This document shows, piece by piece, positions 46,639-59,116 of a DNA stretch of 64,000 nucleotides. Location of the stretch: the NCBI GenBank assembly GCA_963555705.1, contig OY743171.1, positions 14,817,352 through 14,881,351 on the forward strand, in the 5' to 3' direction. Each line of letters opens with the position of its first letter. Position 1 is the stretch's first letter. The notes under the pieces were generated by a model that was not told where the DNA came from, did no database searches, and worked only from the letters and a program-made list of their open reading frames with translations. This DNA is from Ligustrum vulgare (Eukaryota > Streptophyta > Magnoliopsida > Lamiales > Oleaceae). The position numbers were made by a program, and so were the translations under genes.

Positions 46639-47878
46639 TTTAATTTCGCATCATAAGTTTTTTTTAAATTGTGTTTGATCGAATTCACAGATGTATCGAA
46701 TTTATCTCTCTCGAATTCAAATTAGGCCTATTTAACTAAGTCAACCATGTATCTCTACAACGGGTCAGAGTTCTCCTTAGTTAAATGCATTAAATTACTT
46801 AGGAATTCATAAGTGATCACAAACAACCACAAATTTATATCTCTTTCTTTTTTGTTGAAATTGTCAAATTTTACTATATGATATAATTGTTAACTCACCT
46901 CTCGGATTATGAAAACAACCATTAAATCATTAATTAGTGACCAGTTAATTCAAGCATTAAAAATATAGTAAAATCAATACTTGAAAACATTAAAATCCCT
47001 AACTTGAGAATTGATATTAAAACCGGAAATATTAAATCTACATCATCAATCCCAATATTAAATTTAGCTAGTCATGTTCTTCAAAGAAAAAATAATAAAT
47101 AATAAAAATAAAACTCGGAGTTTGAAGAATTAAGGAATTAAAATCATCTTCCACCACCAAAATAACCTCAGCCGTGACATTTATTGATTGATTCCAGCCA
47201 CAACTTTAACTGTTTATATATTCTGCCTTGAACTCTCTTTATTCTCACCAATTAATTCCACCAATCACCATTGTGCACCCTTAATTTGACACAACCGAGT
47301 GTGTTTTCCAATTAATTCTCCCAACCGTGTCCTCCAACAACCAAGAAAAGTCTACCACTTTTTTCCTTCTTGATTCATAGCAGCCTCCAATCAGGCTGAG
47401 CCAAGTACATATCTGTGTATATTTTAACTCCCAGGTGCCACTCCCTTCAATTCCCAAAGCTGCTGAGTATATATAACCCTAGAATTGCTCCCAAGTTCAA
47501 CCTCTGTTTGTGTGTATTTTGATTCCCAGCCGCCGACTCTCCTAATTTGGGCCAAAAGAGTTTTCTTGCAATTGATTTTGAGGCCCATGTAACATTAGTG
47601 TAGTTTTATTTTTGAGGCATCAATTCTTTCAAGAAAATGTGACTTGATCCTTAAGTTAATTGCACACTTGGTCCTTCGACTTTTGTCTCCAATTGCATCT
47701 GAAATTGAGTTTTTCCATACAATTGTTGAGTGATTGCTTCAATTCTTCCATATTCTCGAATTTTGGGATAAAAACTGAAATAATGAAAATAAACACAAAC
47801 TAAGTAGAGTTTATTCATGAAAAGCAATATAATATCCTTATTTTGACAAATAAATAAGTGTATAAAATACACTTATCA

Positions 47879-47890
47879 AACCCCCCAAAC
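47879..47890 (-). other. Polypurine tract of Athila-2
   Basis: The minus strand reads GTTTGGGGGGTT directly before the TGATAAGTG start of the 3' LTR. Confidence 0.8.
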
Positions 47891-50268
47891 TAGAATATTT
47901 GTTCGTCCGCAAACAAACTAAAACTGAAATGAAAAATCTGTCAAAATAACTTAATAACAAAAAATTTAACTGTTAACTCATTTACCATATTGCCTCAAGT
48001 TTGAATAAAAAATGCACTTTAGAAAAGTGAACTGAACAACATAGAAATTATTTCTACTTATCATATGCTCGAATTTCGTGTGTATGTAAATAGCCAAAAT
48101 CAAACTCATACTTGCACAAAAATATACCTAACATATTGGAACTCATCATGCACAACCAAACCCAAATCTCATGTGGTCAAACAATGATTTTTTTTTAATT
48201 TCCTTTCAACTCTCATGGATGATCACAACTTTATGCTCTTCTCTCATATCCCGAGGCTCCCTCTATCAATGTTGTTTTTAAATATTTTCATTGCTTTTTC
48301 CACAAAAGATAGTCAAATTTAGAAATATGCATGCACAACAAATCAAAAGCAAGCAATCCCCAATTCTACACCTTTTATCTCCACAGTTATAGTCAACAAA
48401 GCTTATACCAAACAATTTTTTCTTTTTTATGGAGGACTTTTTTCTATCATGTCCTTGTCTCTTACCATCTTTGTACAATACTTTTCTCATTTGCTTTCTG
48501 TATGACCCTTGTAGCGAGCTTTAGGTCGGTGACTTCCAAGTCAGACGACTTTAGGGCACCAGGTTCAGAGAACCCAAGCAATCCCAATTCTACACCTTTT
48601 ATCTCCACAGTTATAGTCAAAAAGCTTATACCAAACAAATTTTTATTTTTTATGGAGGACTTTTTTCTATCATGTCCTTGTCTCTTACCATCTTTGTACA
48701 ATACTTTTCTCATTTGCTTTCTATATGACCCTTGTAGCGAGCTTTAGGTCGGTGACTCCCAAGTCAGACGACTTTAGGGCACCAGGTTCAAAGAACCCCT
48801 CAGACTTAATTACCTGACTCAAAAAGACGATAAAGAAAAGTTTAAAATGTTTGATTGTCTTATGTGTAAGTACACTCTCCATACTTGCCTTCTAATTGAC
48901 CCCTGTAACGAGCTTTGCACTGATAGCTCCCATTCAGTTGAGTTTAGGGTACTAGGTTTCAACACCCTTACAAGCTTACTTGCTCGAGTCAAAAAGACTT
49001 TTGAAGAGTAGAATATGACCTTCAATATTTCTTTGTTTTTATGCTAGTTATGGTTTATACTCGTTGACCAAACCGTTTTAACTAAAGTGCAAAATCAAGA
49101 AACACAGACCTCCAACCAATCAATACATTCATATTATAATCATTCCACATCCAAACTTGCTTTTTGAGCTATGTTTGGCTCTATTTTAGGGATGAAAAAT
49201 CTAATGATCTAAATGTTAGGGATAAATAGTCATTCCTAGTTCAAATCACATGATATTTCCCCACATATTTCAAGCATATTCCCACACAAGTATTAATTCA
49301 ATTTGGATATGTGCTCAATTTAATCAAGTCTAACATGGATAAGTAAACTCAAGTTCAAATGATGTGTCCAACAATATAATTTAAAGCACAAAATCAATTC
49401 GAACTACATCATAGGCGATAAATAAATCAACAGGATTTTTCATATTTTTCAATTTTTTCTCCTTTTTTTTTTTTTGGTTCTTTGAAAACCAAAAAACAAG
49501 GTATCGAATGAATGAATAAAATGAAGAAATGAGATCCCACCCCCAAACTAGAAAGTTACATTGTCCTCAATGTAAAAGAAAAGATATATCAATTAATAAC
49601 AATACATAAAAGAGGAGTTAGGTATTTCCCAGGTTTAGAGGAGCGACGTGATAACTTGAAGCTTTGTTTTGATGGCACTTGGATGATTTCGACCAGTTTC
49701 TTATGATTCCATTCTTGGTTGGAAGTGTTACAAGCGGTGTGTTCCTCACAAGTAAAAGATAAACAAAAATTAGGATCATAAACACCATTAATAAAACAAA
49801 ATAGATCAACAACAACAATCCAACCAAAACATAGCAAAAGTCTGAATTTTCAAACATGGTCTACAACATATTAAAGTTCACAGTATTTGGAGATCAATAG
49901 GGGTCACTAAAATATGTGGCAAAGTAGGGAGTCGAAGCTATTTTTAGTGAGCATGCATTGAGTGTCTTGTGATGCTAACTACAAAAACTCCAAAAAAGAA
50001 AAAAAAAATGCAAGTACTACCTAAAAATTTAAATTTAAAGCTGTAAATAAAGAAAAATAAATAAAAGGGATGGAAAATTGGGTTGCCTCCAAATAAATGC
50101 TCCGTTGATTGTCTAAAGCCCGACTTTTTGCAAACTTTCTTATGATGGCTTAAAGGATGCTCGTGATGCCCTGCATACCTTGCAATTCCCCGCCTTGCAC
50201 TTCTCAACCTTTTTGCACACTTTCTTAAATTCTTGATTTCTGATTTGAGTGCCACCTAGTTTTTCTTC
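47891..50268 (-). other. Athila-2 spacer without pol or env
   Basis: I see no domain in any frame. It contains the 225-bp tandem duplication (48351-48798) and a second CCCCCAAACTAGAA block at 49541 that repeats the block next to the LTR at 47882. Confidence 0.6.
48351..48798. repeat. 225-bp tandem duplication
   Basis: Two copies (48351-48575 and 48576-48798) are nearly identical. A third, diverged partial copy follows at about 48895-48970. Confidence 0.9.
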
Positions 50269-50826
50269 TTACTTCAAATTATTTCCAAGTTCCTGTACCA
50301 CTTTCTCCACTTTGAAGCAACTTTCTGTCTGATAATATTTATTCGGGTGTTGAGTGACACTGAAAGTCACTTGTTCATCTTGAGCCCTTAAGATCACCTC
50401 CCATTTTTCAACATCTATTAAAGCTCGTCTCGTGGTTAGGAAAGGTCTACCAAAGATAAGGGGCATTCGACTGTCCTCCTCAATATCCAAAATCATGAAA
50501 TCACATGGAAAGATGAATTTATCCACTTTAACTAAAATGTCCTCAATGACACCATATGGATGCTTCACAGATCTATCAGCCAATTGTAATGTGATTTTGG
50601 TCAGTTTGGGTTTCCCCAATCCAATTTTTTTTTTTTTTTTTTTTTTTAAACTGAGAGAGGCATCAAATTGATACTTGCCCTCCAAATCACATAAAACTCT
50701 ATCAAATTTGAAATTTCCAATATCACAAGGGATAGAGTAACTCCCTGGATCTTTGAGTTTTGGAGGCAATTTATTTTGCAGAATTGCACTGCATTCCTCA
50801 GTTAAGGACACAATCTCAAATTCCAT
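50269..50826 (-). pseudogene. Aspartic protease of Athila-2
   Basis: This is the retropepsin-like end of gag-pro. It has KLKDPGSYSIPCDIG, LADRSVKHPYGVIEDILVKV and LIFGRPFLTTRRALID, colinear with the protease of Athila-1. The active-site DLG region is replaced by a sequence with a poly-Lys run (FDASLSLKKKKKKK) from an A-run expansion at about 50629-50647, so the catalytic residue is lost. Confidence 0.8.
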
Positions 50827-50838
50827 TACCTTCCTCTT

Positions 50839-51104
50839 TTAAGAAATCATTTCTTTCATAAACTTGAGGTAAGTTGGCATTTGAGCCAAAGCATCTGCAA
50901 ATGGAATGTTGATATGCAGTTTCTTGAATACTTCCAAAAACTTACTTAAACTGCTTATCCATTTTGTAAGTCTGTAGACGTTGAGGAAACGAGACTGGTG
51001 GGACATAGGTCCTGACAGGAGGTGGAGATTCTTCCTTTGATTTTTCAACATCATTTAGACAATTTGAATTTGATATCTCATTCATTTTCATATCCCTGTT
51101 GTAA
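50839..51104 (-). pseudogene. Gag C-terminal linker of Athila-2
   Basis: FLEVFKKLHINIPFADALAQMPTYLKFMKEM is the conserved block before the protease. A stop and frame change separate it from the protease frame. The upstream side is interrupted by the solo LTR at 51110. Confidence 0.75.
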
Positions 51105-51109
51105 CACCC

Positions 51110-53945
51110 CAAGTTTAAGAGTCTAAAACCTAGGCGTGTTAACTTCCATTCACATTAAATGCGGAATTAAATCGTTTACACAATTAAAATGTTCATTTAT
51201 CTATTGCAAAATTTTACAAAAATTTCGGCAGAGTCTCCTCTATAAGTTGGACATAGCCAACCTGTAAAGGGACATCAAAACCATTTTAAAAATTTAAAAC
51301 ATCAATCACATCTCAATCACATTCATCATCGCCAAACCAATTCATTCATTCCCCAACTCCTCAAGCATAAGATTTTCTAAAATATCAACAGACATTGACA
51401 ATTGAAAGAAGAAGTAATTTAATCTCTAATGCGTCATCCATACTTAATTAAAACCAACATCAGCCAAACAATTATCAATAATAATGAATTAAGGAATAAA
51501 TTTAAATAATAACTTGAATAAATTTAACTTTATTAAATAATGACGACATCGGGTACTGTCTGAGTCAGTCGCCAAGTACTCCCCTCTGATCATCTAACTT
51601 TCATCACCTGAAATGTTGGGGAGGGATTGGGGTGAGCTAAAGCTCAGTAAGTAAACTTTATGCATGAATGAATGCTTATGACATGAATGCTTTTTAAAAA
51701 TTCCATATATGTATCCCCATTTACTTTACTTTCCAAAACTTTCAAACTTTTCGAACTTTCATTTCATTTCAAAACTTTCACTTCATTTCCATCGTGAGCT
51801 CACTTGATGTAACTTCTAGTCAATCAGATAACAGTGGGCAATTCTTATTTGGAACCAGATTAACTTTCACATTTCCACCGCAAAGCGGCTCATTCATTTC
51901 ATTCCACCGCAAAGCGGCTCATTCACTTCATTCCACCGCAAAGCGGCTCATTACATTCATTCCACCGCAAAGCGGCTCATTACATTCGGGTACGTCGGTC
52001 CCCCGCGCCCCATTTCCCACTCGCATCTTTCATGACATAGAAGTACACCCATTCTTTCTTGAAAAACTTGGGATACATAACTTTTGACAAAAATTGCACT
52101 TTGACACATTCCTTTCATTAAAACATTTGACTTCCCCTTTTCGATGCCAATGCATGCTTAATGATGCAATGACAATGATAACGTGCATGCATGAACATTT
52201 TCTTAACTACACATAATTGCATATGGTAGACCAAAAGCATTAAAATTCCGTAATTAACACGAATGTCAATTAAGCACATTAATTCCACATTAACATTCAA
52301 CTTTGATGAAAGTAGGGGGAAGTTTACTTACCTGACGTCCTTAGCATTTACCGTTATCTGAATTTGCAAGTGGAGGAGCTTCGACTGCCCGTGTCGTCAA
52401 TGTACCAAAAGTCCTAATTATTCACATTCATCAATAAATATGACTTTTGACTCGAAATACAATTGAAATTCTTTTTAATACTAACCAAATCCCAAGCATA
52501 CCATATTCGAAACGAACAATAAAATTTCACTGAACATTATAAAGTCATCTTATCCTTTTTAATGATGGCAGAACATCCAATCGAGATCAAGATTTCAAAT
52601 TAACCTAAGTGTGACCTTAGGATATGACAAAAACACATAAAACCCATGTTCAAGACAAAGAATGAATCTCAATGTACATTAGAAAGTCTTCTCATTTTTT
52701 AAATTCAAACTCAAATTAAAATATTTAACTTAACTCAACTTTACAAAATATCAATTTACCATTACAGGTCAACGTTGTTAAAATTAACATTGCTAAAATC
52801 TGAAATTTGTAATAATTTGTAAATAAATTCCTAAATCCAAATTTTTACATTACAACTCAAACATTACCAAACAATTAGCTAATTTCATAATCCCATCAAA
52901 TCTGAAAATAACTATGCATATAAGTTATAATACTAAATTCCTACATTTCGAAGTCCAACATTGTTATGCTCATTTACAGTTCACCAATTTCATAAATTGG
53001 AAAGTCTAAAATTTCATTTTCATCATAATCAGAATCTGAGTATATACCTATGTCCACATAAAAATCCAAACTTTATATATTTACACACATCTATACATAC
53101 ATAATAATATACACATTCATCTACATAAATACTCACACACATAAACATCCCAAATCCTTAATTTATGCTAAAATTCGAAAATCGATAAAAACTGAAATCT
53201 GAAAATTTAACCCGTAAGTCTGAATTTATACATATAAGTTGCATACATACATTATTTACATAGAATATATATATACATACATGTGTATATCGAATTATGT
53301 ATGTGTGTGTGCGTGAAGTGGTGTGAAACCGTGCGTGTGTGTATGCAGTTTTGGGTGTGTGCGTGTGTTTCGTGAGGAGAAAAGGGGAAAAAGGGGAGGG
53401 GACTTACTGCCGGCGGTGGTGGTGACCGGCGGTCGAAGGAAGAGCGGAAGAGAGCGAGGCCGAGAAGGGGGTGAGAGACGAGAGAGAGCGAGGCGGACGA
53501 CAGCAAGGTGAGAGAGAGAGAGTCCGCATAGAGAGAGAGGGAGCATGAGTGAATTATGTTAGGTTTAGGTTTAAAGGTTTAACTTTTGGTAAATTGCAAT
53601 TCAGTCCCTCAACTCTCATAGATTGGTAATTTAGGTTCATAACTTTCAAATAAAATTCCAAAGTGTCACCAAACTTTTCCCAACTTCAATTTAGGCAACT
53701 TGCTACTCAATTACAATAGAATTGGCAAGTAACAATTAAAATAAACAATTAGACATAGAATTGTACGTAAACAATTTATAAACATTTTAATTGGTACATT
53801 GATCGAGGCGGCGTCCAAGTCCTTCCACTGCAAGATAATTCCAATTATAGACGTTAAAGATCATAAAATTATAATTTATAATAACATTCACAAGAATATT
53901 ACGTGAAATTTAAAATTGCACGTAAAAATGAAAAGCGGTCTTACA
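51110..53945 (-). mobile_element. Large gypsy-type solo LTR in Athila-2
   Basis: This 2,836-bp LTR begins TGTAACACCC and ends GGTCTTACA, with an exact 5-bp duplication CCTGT at 51105-51109 and 53946-53950. It is the same family as 41606-44408. It has a four-unit 29-bp array with CCGCAAAGCGG stems (51878-51990), a cross-class block (51208-51275) and a GA-rich leader near 53330-53550. No internal region is present. Confidence 0.88.
51878..51990. repeat. CCGCAAAGCGG tandem array
   Basis: Four units have a period of about 29 bp; each holds CCACCGCAAAGCGGCTCATT. The position corresponds to the array at 42370-42670 in the related LTR. Confidence 0.9.
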
Positions 53946-53950
53946 CCTGT

Positions 53951-54910
53951 CTTCATTTCCCATCTGCTTTTCCCTCTGTTCATGCATCTTCTCATGTATT
54001 TCAGACAATTGCACACCTTTCTGGTAATGACATCCTGAACATCATTCTGTACCCTATTTCTTAGGAGTGTATGAGGGAAAGGGATTAGAGATACATATCC
54101 ATTTGGTGGAAAATATTCCCCTGCGGGCATGTATGACTCATCCTCAAAAGCTGGAGTGTAGATTTTTTCCATCTCTACTGCAGAGATCATATTAACTTGC
54201 TCATTTGGATTGTTAACTGTGTTACTTGGGAGTGTTCAGGAGCTCGCTAAGACAGTTGTTGAGCAATTTGACTTATCTGATTTTCAAGCACTTTAATTGC
54301 AGCAGAATGACTTTGTATGGTTGTTTGATGCAGTTCAAACATTTTGTCAGTCTTCTACATGTGCTGTTGAATCAATTTTCCCAAACTTGGTCTTCCATCT
54401 TGCATTGGTTAGTTAAAGTCATTTTGATTGTTAGACCATTTGAAGTTCGGGCGTTGTCTCCAACCAGGATTGAAAATAGGAGCATATGGGTTATTCTATT
54501 GTTGATTATTGTTTTGCACAAAATTAACCTGCTCCTCTGTTGAAGCCAACAACATGCAATTTTCGATTGAATGGCTCACGCTACAATTCTCACATACTAC
54601 TGGTGATTGAATAGCGTGAACTCCTTGATGTTTTGAAAACAACATGTCAACCTTTTTTGTTAGTGCAGCAAGTTGTGCATTTGTACATGTCAGTGCATCT
54701 ACACCATGCACTCCAGCAATTCTCTTTTGCACTACTCTTTCAGATGGGAACATGGTGTGTGTTTTTGCAATGAGTTCGATTAGGTCCCATGTTTGGTTGA
54801 CACTTTTATTGGTAATGGACCCACTAGCTGATGAGTCCACTATGGATTTGCATTGTGGTGACAACCCAGAGTGAAAAGTAATGAACTTGAAGGCCTTTGT
54901 TATATCCATG
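53951..54910 (-). pseudogene. Gag middle part with zinc knuckle (Athila-2)
   Basis: The open part (54496-54909) has HSGLSPQCKSIVDSSASG and a C-x2-C-x4-H-x4-C knuckle, CENCSVSHSIENC. Downstream the NPYAP-FNPGWRQRPN block and a Gln-rich linker continue with stops. A one-base change near 54880 shifts the frame relative to the gag N-terminus across the CACTA-C insertion. Confidence 0.8.
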
Positions 54911-55195
54911 CACTAGTACAGAAACAGTCTTTCGCGTCGGTTATTTAAGAGATTAGGCGTCGATTTTTGAGGCGACGCGTATGAAGTAGACGCGTAAAGT
55001 AAAGACTTTACGCGTTGATTGTAAAACGACGCGTAAAGTTGAAAAAATAAATAAATAAATAAATTTAGGTGTCGGTTGTAATCCAAAACCGACGCCTAAA
55101 GTACACTTTAGGCGTCGGTTTTGGATTACAACTGACGCCTAAAGTTTAAACTTTAGGCATCGGTTTTCTTAAAACCGACGCGTTTTCAATTTTTT
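54911..55195. repeat. CACTA-C left subterminal repeats
   Basis: TTAGGCGTCGGTT and AACCGACGCCTAAAG units lie in both orientations. The terminal 15 bases match the right end of CACTA-D in reverse, marking the Ulp1-side end. Confidence 0.8.
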
Positions 55196-55237
55196 TTTTT
55201 TTGGCACGAAATTCATTTGCCTATAGAGTAAAATACA

Positions 55238-55450
55238 ATGACCTAGACATGACATGCAATGACCTGGACGTCGCCTGCAATGACCCAGGCCACTGCAGGC
55301 CATGGCCTGCATAGGCCTGGACGTCACCTGCAATGACCCAGGCCACTGCAGATCATGGCCTGCAATGACCTAGATGTCACCTGCAATGACCTGGACGTCA
55401 CCTGCAATGATCCAGATCACTGCAGGTCGATCATGACCTGAAATCACCTA
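55238..55450. repeat. GC-rich minisatellite of CACTA-C
   Basis: Copies of TGCAATGACCTGGACGTCAC and CCCAGGCCACTGCAGGCCAT repeat about five times between the subterminal repeats and the Ulp1 stop codon. Confidence 0.8.
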
Positions 55451-55603
55451 AACGTGGACTGAACATTTTCCACATGCACATCATCAAATATGTATATAAT
55501 CGACATAATTAAAATAATGTTAAATAAATGAGAAATAATTATATTTACAAGATTGTTAATGTCACATGTAAATGAGTAAATAGAAGTTTGAATACACGTC
55601 GAT

Positions 55604-58600
55604 TTACACACACTTATCGACGAAGTATTTAGCCCATAAGTTTTGAATTTCAGCAATTTCCTCCGTTGAGTAATACTCTTTAAATGCCTACAAATAATCA
55701 AAATGAATTATCAGTTATTTTGTAATAAAATATGAAGGAATAATTAAAAATTATCATGTCAATAACTTATACCTTTTCCAACGACGGACGCTGAAAGTGT
55801 TCAGTGACTATCTCATACATATTTTTCATGACGTAGTAGCCACACTCAGAACCTCCGGGCTGTTGAGGACACTGAAATTTTCACAATGAAAACTAACATT
55901 AATAATCACACTAAATAGAATATGAAAATAATTCAAAGATTTGTAATATATTTTAAATATGTGTTTTCGTACCTTTATTTTTAGCCACGTTGTATTGGCT
56001 CTTGTCCTAATGCCTCCTTCTGTCCAGTATAGTTTGAAAGCCCTAAAATTGAATTAAATTATTCGAACCAGTTACAAAATAAATAAATACAAAAACTAAG
56101 ATTTCTATAAAAATTTTGGCAGAGTCTCCCCTATAAATTGAACTTATCCAACCTGTAAATAGACGCGTTGCTATTGAATCTATCACAACTTCTCAACAAT
56201 CACAACATATATTCATCAAAGTGAAACCACAACTCAACAATCAATTTCACCACAACTCCACAATTATTTCATGAAAATTATCATAACTTACGTATTCAAT
56301 AGCGGCTTGATATCTAAGTCACGCTTAAATGCACTAGCTGAATCCAATAAGTACACCGTACTCTTCTGAGGAGAAATCACTAGCAACATCCAGTGGTTCC
56401 TACGTATTATGAACATGTAAATACAAATTCAAACATGTGCGATTCAAATTACAAAAAAAAAAAAAAATTAACTATTAACAAGAGAGAATGGTCTTACTCC
56501 TGAAAATACGGTGCTAGAATGAATTTCTTTATTTGCATTGCCCTCATGGTCTCGTCCATATAATTTACAACACCATTGGCATTTGTTCTTACCGACACCG
56601 ACGCAATGTGTGACGGAGATATGAATCCAATTGAATCAATACCGTAATCCTGACATAACTCATGAAGGTACCTAATAATAATGACACCAATAAATAGAGA
56701 TCGAACAATGATATAAATTGAAGTTGTAATTTGTGATCAGAAGTCTTACAATGCAAATATTTGTAGGATAGATGTATCCAACCATTGCATTTTAAGCAGA
56801 TCGGTAATGTCTGCGACTGTAACAAAAATACCATCCTCGAACGTACAATTGAAGACGGAGGCTTCTACGGGCACCTGATAGAAGTCATCACCAACAGGCA
56901 ATTGAAGGACCAGGGTGTTTAACATTTTGCATTTGTCACCCAGACGTAGTAAAGTCTCATCGTCGACTATCGCAGGTCGCTGGGTAGATGACAATTCAAA
57001 ACTCTGAGGCCTTTTCCCTTTATTAGATTTTTTTACGATCTTTTTTGGGGCCTCTTCCTGCAATAAGACAATTTTTGTCATTATAACACGTCTGATACAA
57101 ATTTAAAAGAAATTAATATTGACATAAACTTTTATATAACTCGATTTTATTACCTCTCCAAAAATCACCAACCCCTTAGGCCATTGGAAAAAACTTCCAA
57201 TAGCTTCCCCCACCGTGGTGTGGTGCTGAGATGGCGCTGGAAGATAGAACACTTCTGCACCATCTATAACATGGTCAACGAACACCTTCACATGATCAAG
57301 CCAGAGTGGTTGATGATGCACCACAGTCTCGGGTCCGGACGGATAAACGATCCCGCTGGCCACTATTTGCTTGTCACCATCAACAAATACGGCGAGACTA
57401 CAGGGAATCGGCTTCTATTTTTCAACATATATGTCAGGCCTTTCCATTTTTTTAAAAAAAAAGCAATACTAAAAAAACTAAATACTTTATGGGTAAGTAC
57501 CTGAAGACCATCAAATGGGTCTGGATTCACAGAGTGGCAACTACTTCGAGTTGGTGGTCGGGGCTGTGCAGTTACCTCCACCTCGGCATCAACATTGAGG
57601 CCCAAACGCTGGAGGATGGCATCATATTTACTCTGCATACTATGGTACGCGCTCTGCATACTGTCAAATTTACTTTGCATCTCCGACATGGTTTGATGCC
57701 TGACCCGCTCTGTGATGCTATCCTCCATCTCCTTCCTGATGATATCTTTAATGTCGTCTACTGACACGACCCCACACGATCGTCTAAGGTAATCATCGGG
57801 CTGGCCGTAAACATCCCGCGTGGTGACATACACGCCATATCCCCTCAACCTACCAGAGTGATCCTCTTTACCAAGGGCTTCACTCAGAATATCATGTTGT
57901 CTACTCGACACAAATGTCCCCTGCGTGGCTTGCTCAGCTTTTTCTACCTGTTAAAAAAATTGAAAACTTAATATAAGAATTGAAGTAAGTTTCAATTGAA
58001 TATATGAGAAATCGATAAGATATACTTACAATTTTATCAAACACCCCCCTCGTTTTCTCGTTGGGGATGTAATACGTTCCATCTTCTTTCTTCTTCGATC
58101 TAGCTCGAACCCAATCGAGGCTGCGATCCTCGCTTAAAATTGAGGAGCTAATCATGTCACATGAAGAGCTAGAAGATAGCGGGTCACTTACTAGCCAATG
58201 TGGCTTCATCCCCGCATATCCGGCTGAGCCCAAATAATGAGGATGCTCGTTCCGCATTTGACTATCCCTCGCCTTCTTACTTTTCTCCTGAAATAAATCA
58301 CAGGTTTTTAGTTTTCACTCAACAAGACACATGCGTACATTTAAATATACCTGAAATGTTTCCATCTATCGTTCTTTTTTAAAAACCTCCCATTGCTCTT
58401 CGGTCAAGAAATCATAAAGCTGGGTAGGAGATGTATATTTTGGGTGGTCATGTGTAATGAAATTATGAACCATCCTTGTCTTGAAATCTTTCCATCTCAT
58501 CCCCGCAACCCGCATAACACTTTTTTTTGGACGATCATCGAGAATGTTGAATTCCCTCTGAAAGACAATGATAACATGTGGTGTTATAAAGAAATTACAT

Positions 58601-58905
58601 TCACTTTTCAATTATTTACCATGTATCAAGTGATAGTACCTTTATCTCTTCCCACATCATGTCCTTCAGGCCTTGATCGACTTTGTGCCAATCACTGATG
58701 TTTATGTCAACATGAATGCGGGCTAAAGATCCGACAAAATGTTTGAAGTTCTTCGTGCATGGTCCGATCGGCCTATGTTTGTCATCGAACTCAATTATAT
58801 TCATTTGTTGGCCCACTTTCTTCATGTTTTTGCACATAGTTGGCCCTCTTGTCCTTTTTTTTGGGCAGTACTATGGTCATCTGAAGAATGTGAAGACTCG
58901 GCCAT
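55604..58905 (-). CDS. Ulp1-like (C48) peptidase gene of CACTA-C, about 11 exons
   Basis: The gene starts at ATG 58905 (MAESSHSSDDHSTAQKK) and stops at 55604. Exons, roughly: 58905-58638, 58560-58366, 58290-58030, 57950-57500 (Transposase_24-like, coiled coil SEMQSKFDSMQSAYHSMQSK), 57420-57150 (DUF8039-like, VVHHQPLWLDHVKVFVD), 57060-56750, 56675-56500, 56402-56290, 56045-55975, 55875-55775 and 55690-55604. The last exons give a C48 triad: His in RNHWMLLV, Asp in YLLDS, Gln/Cys in CPQQPGGSECGYYVM. The exons are open as far as I read them. It occupies the TNPA position, so it may pair an end-binding N-terminal half with a deSUMOylase-like half. Exon borders are by eye. Confidence 0.7.
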
Positions 58906-59116
58906 TATATTGGGAAAATTTTCTACATACCTGCACATATAAATAAATGATTATTAACAACGTATAGAGCATATATAAAAAACACAAGAAAGTTATATGC
59001 AAGAATATGTAAATGAACTCACACAATTAATATGAACAACGTATAGAGCATATATAAAGAACAAAAGAGAGTTATATGCATGCGAGAATGTATAAATGAA
59101 CTCACACAATGAATAA

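Larger units (their letters stand above)
40396..47878 (-). repeat. Athila-2 3' LTR, split by CACTA-D
   Basis: The true LTR pieces are 40396-40740 and 46639-47878, about 1.58 kb. On the minus strand it starts TGATAAGTGTATTTTATACA right after a purine tract and ends in TTTACACCAACA near 40396; the exact end could be 3 or 6 bases later. It shares the CGATCCCACGAGGAC block with the solo LTR at 35585. The other LTR lies beyond the window. Confidence 0.75.
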
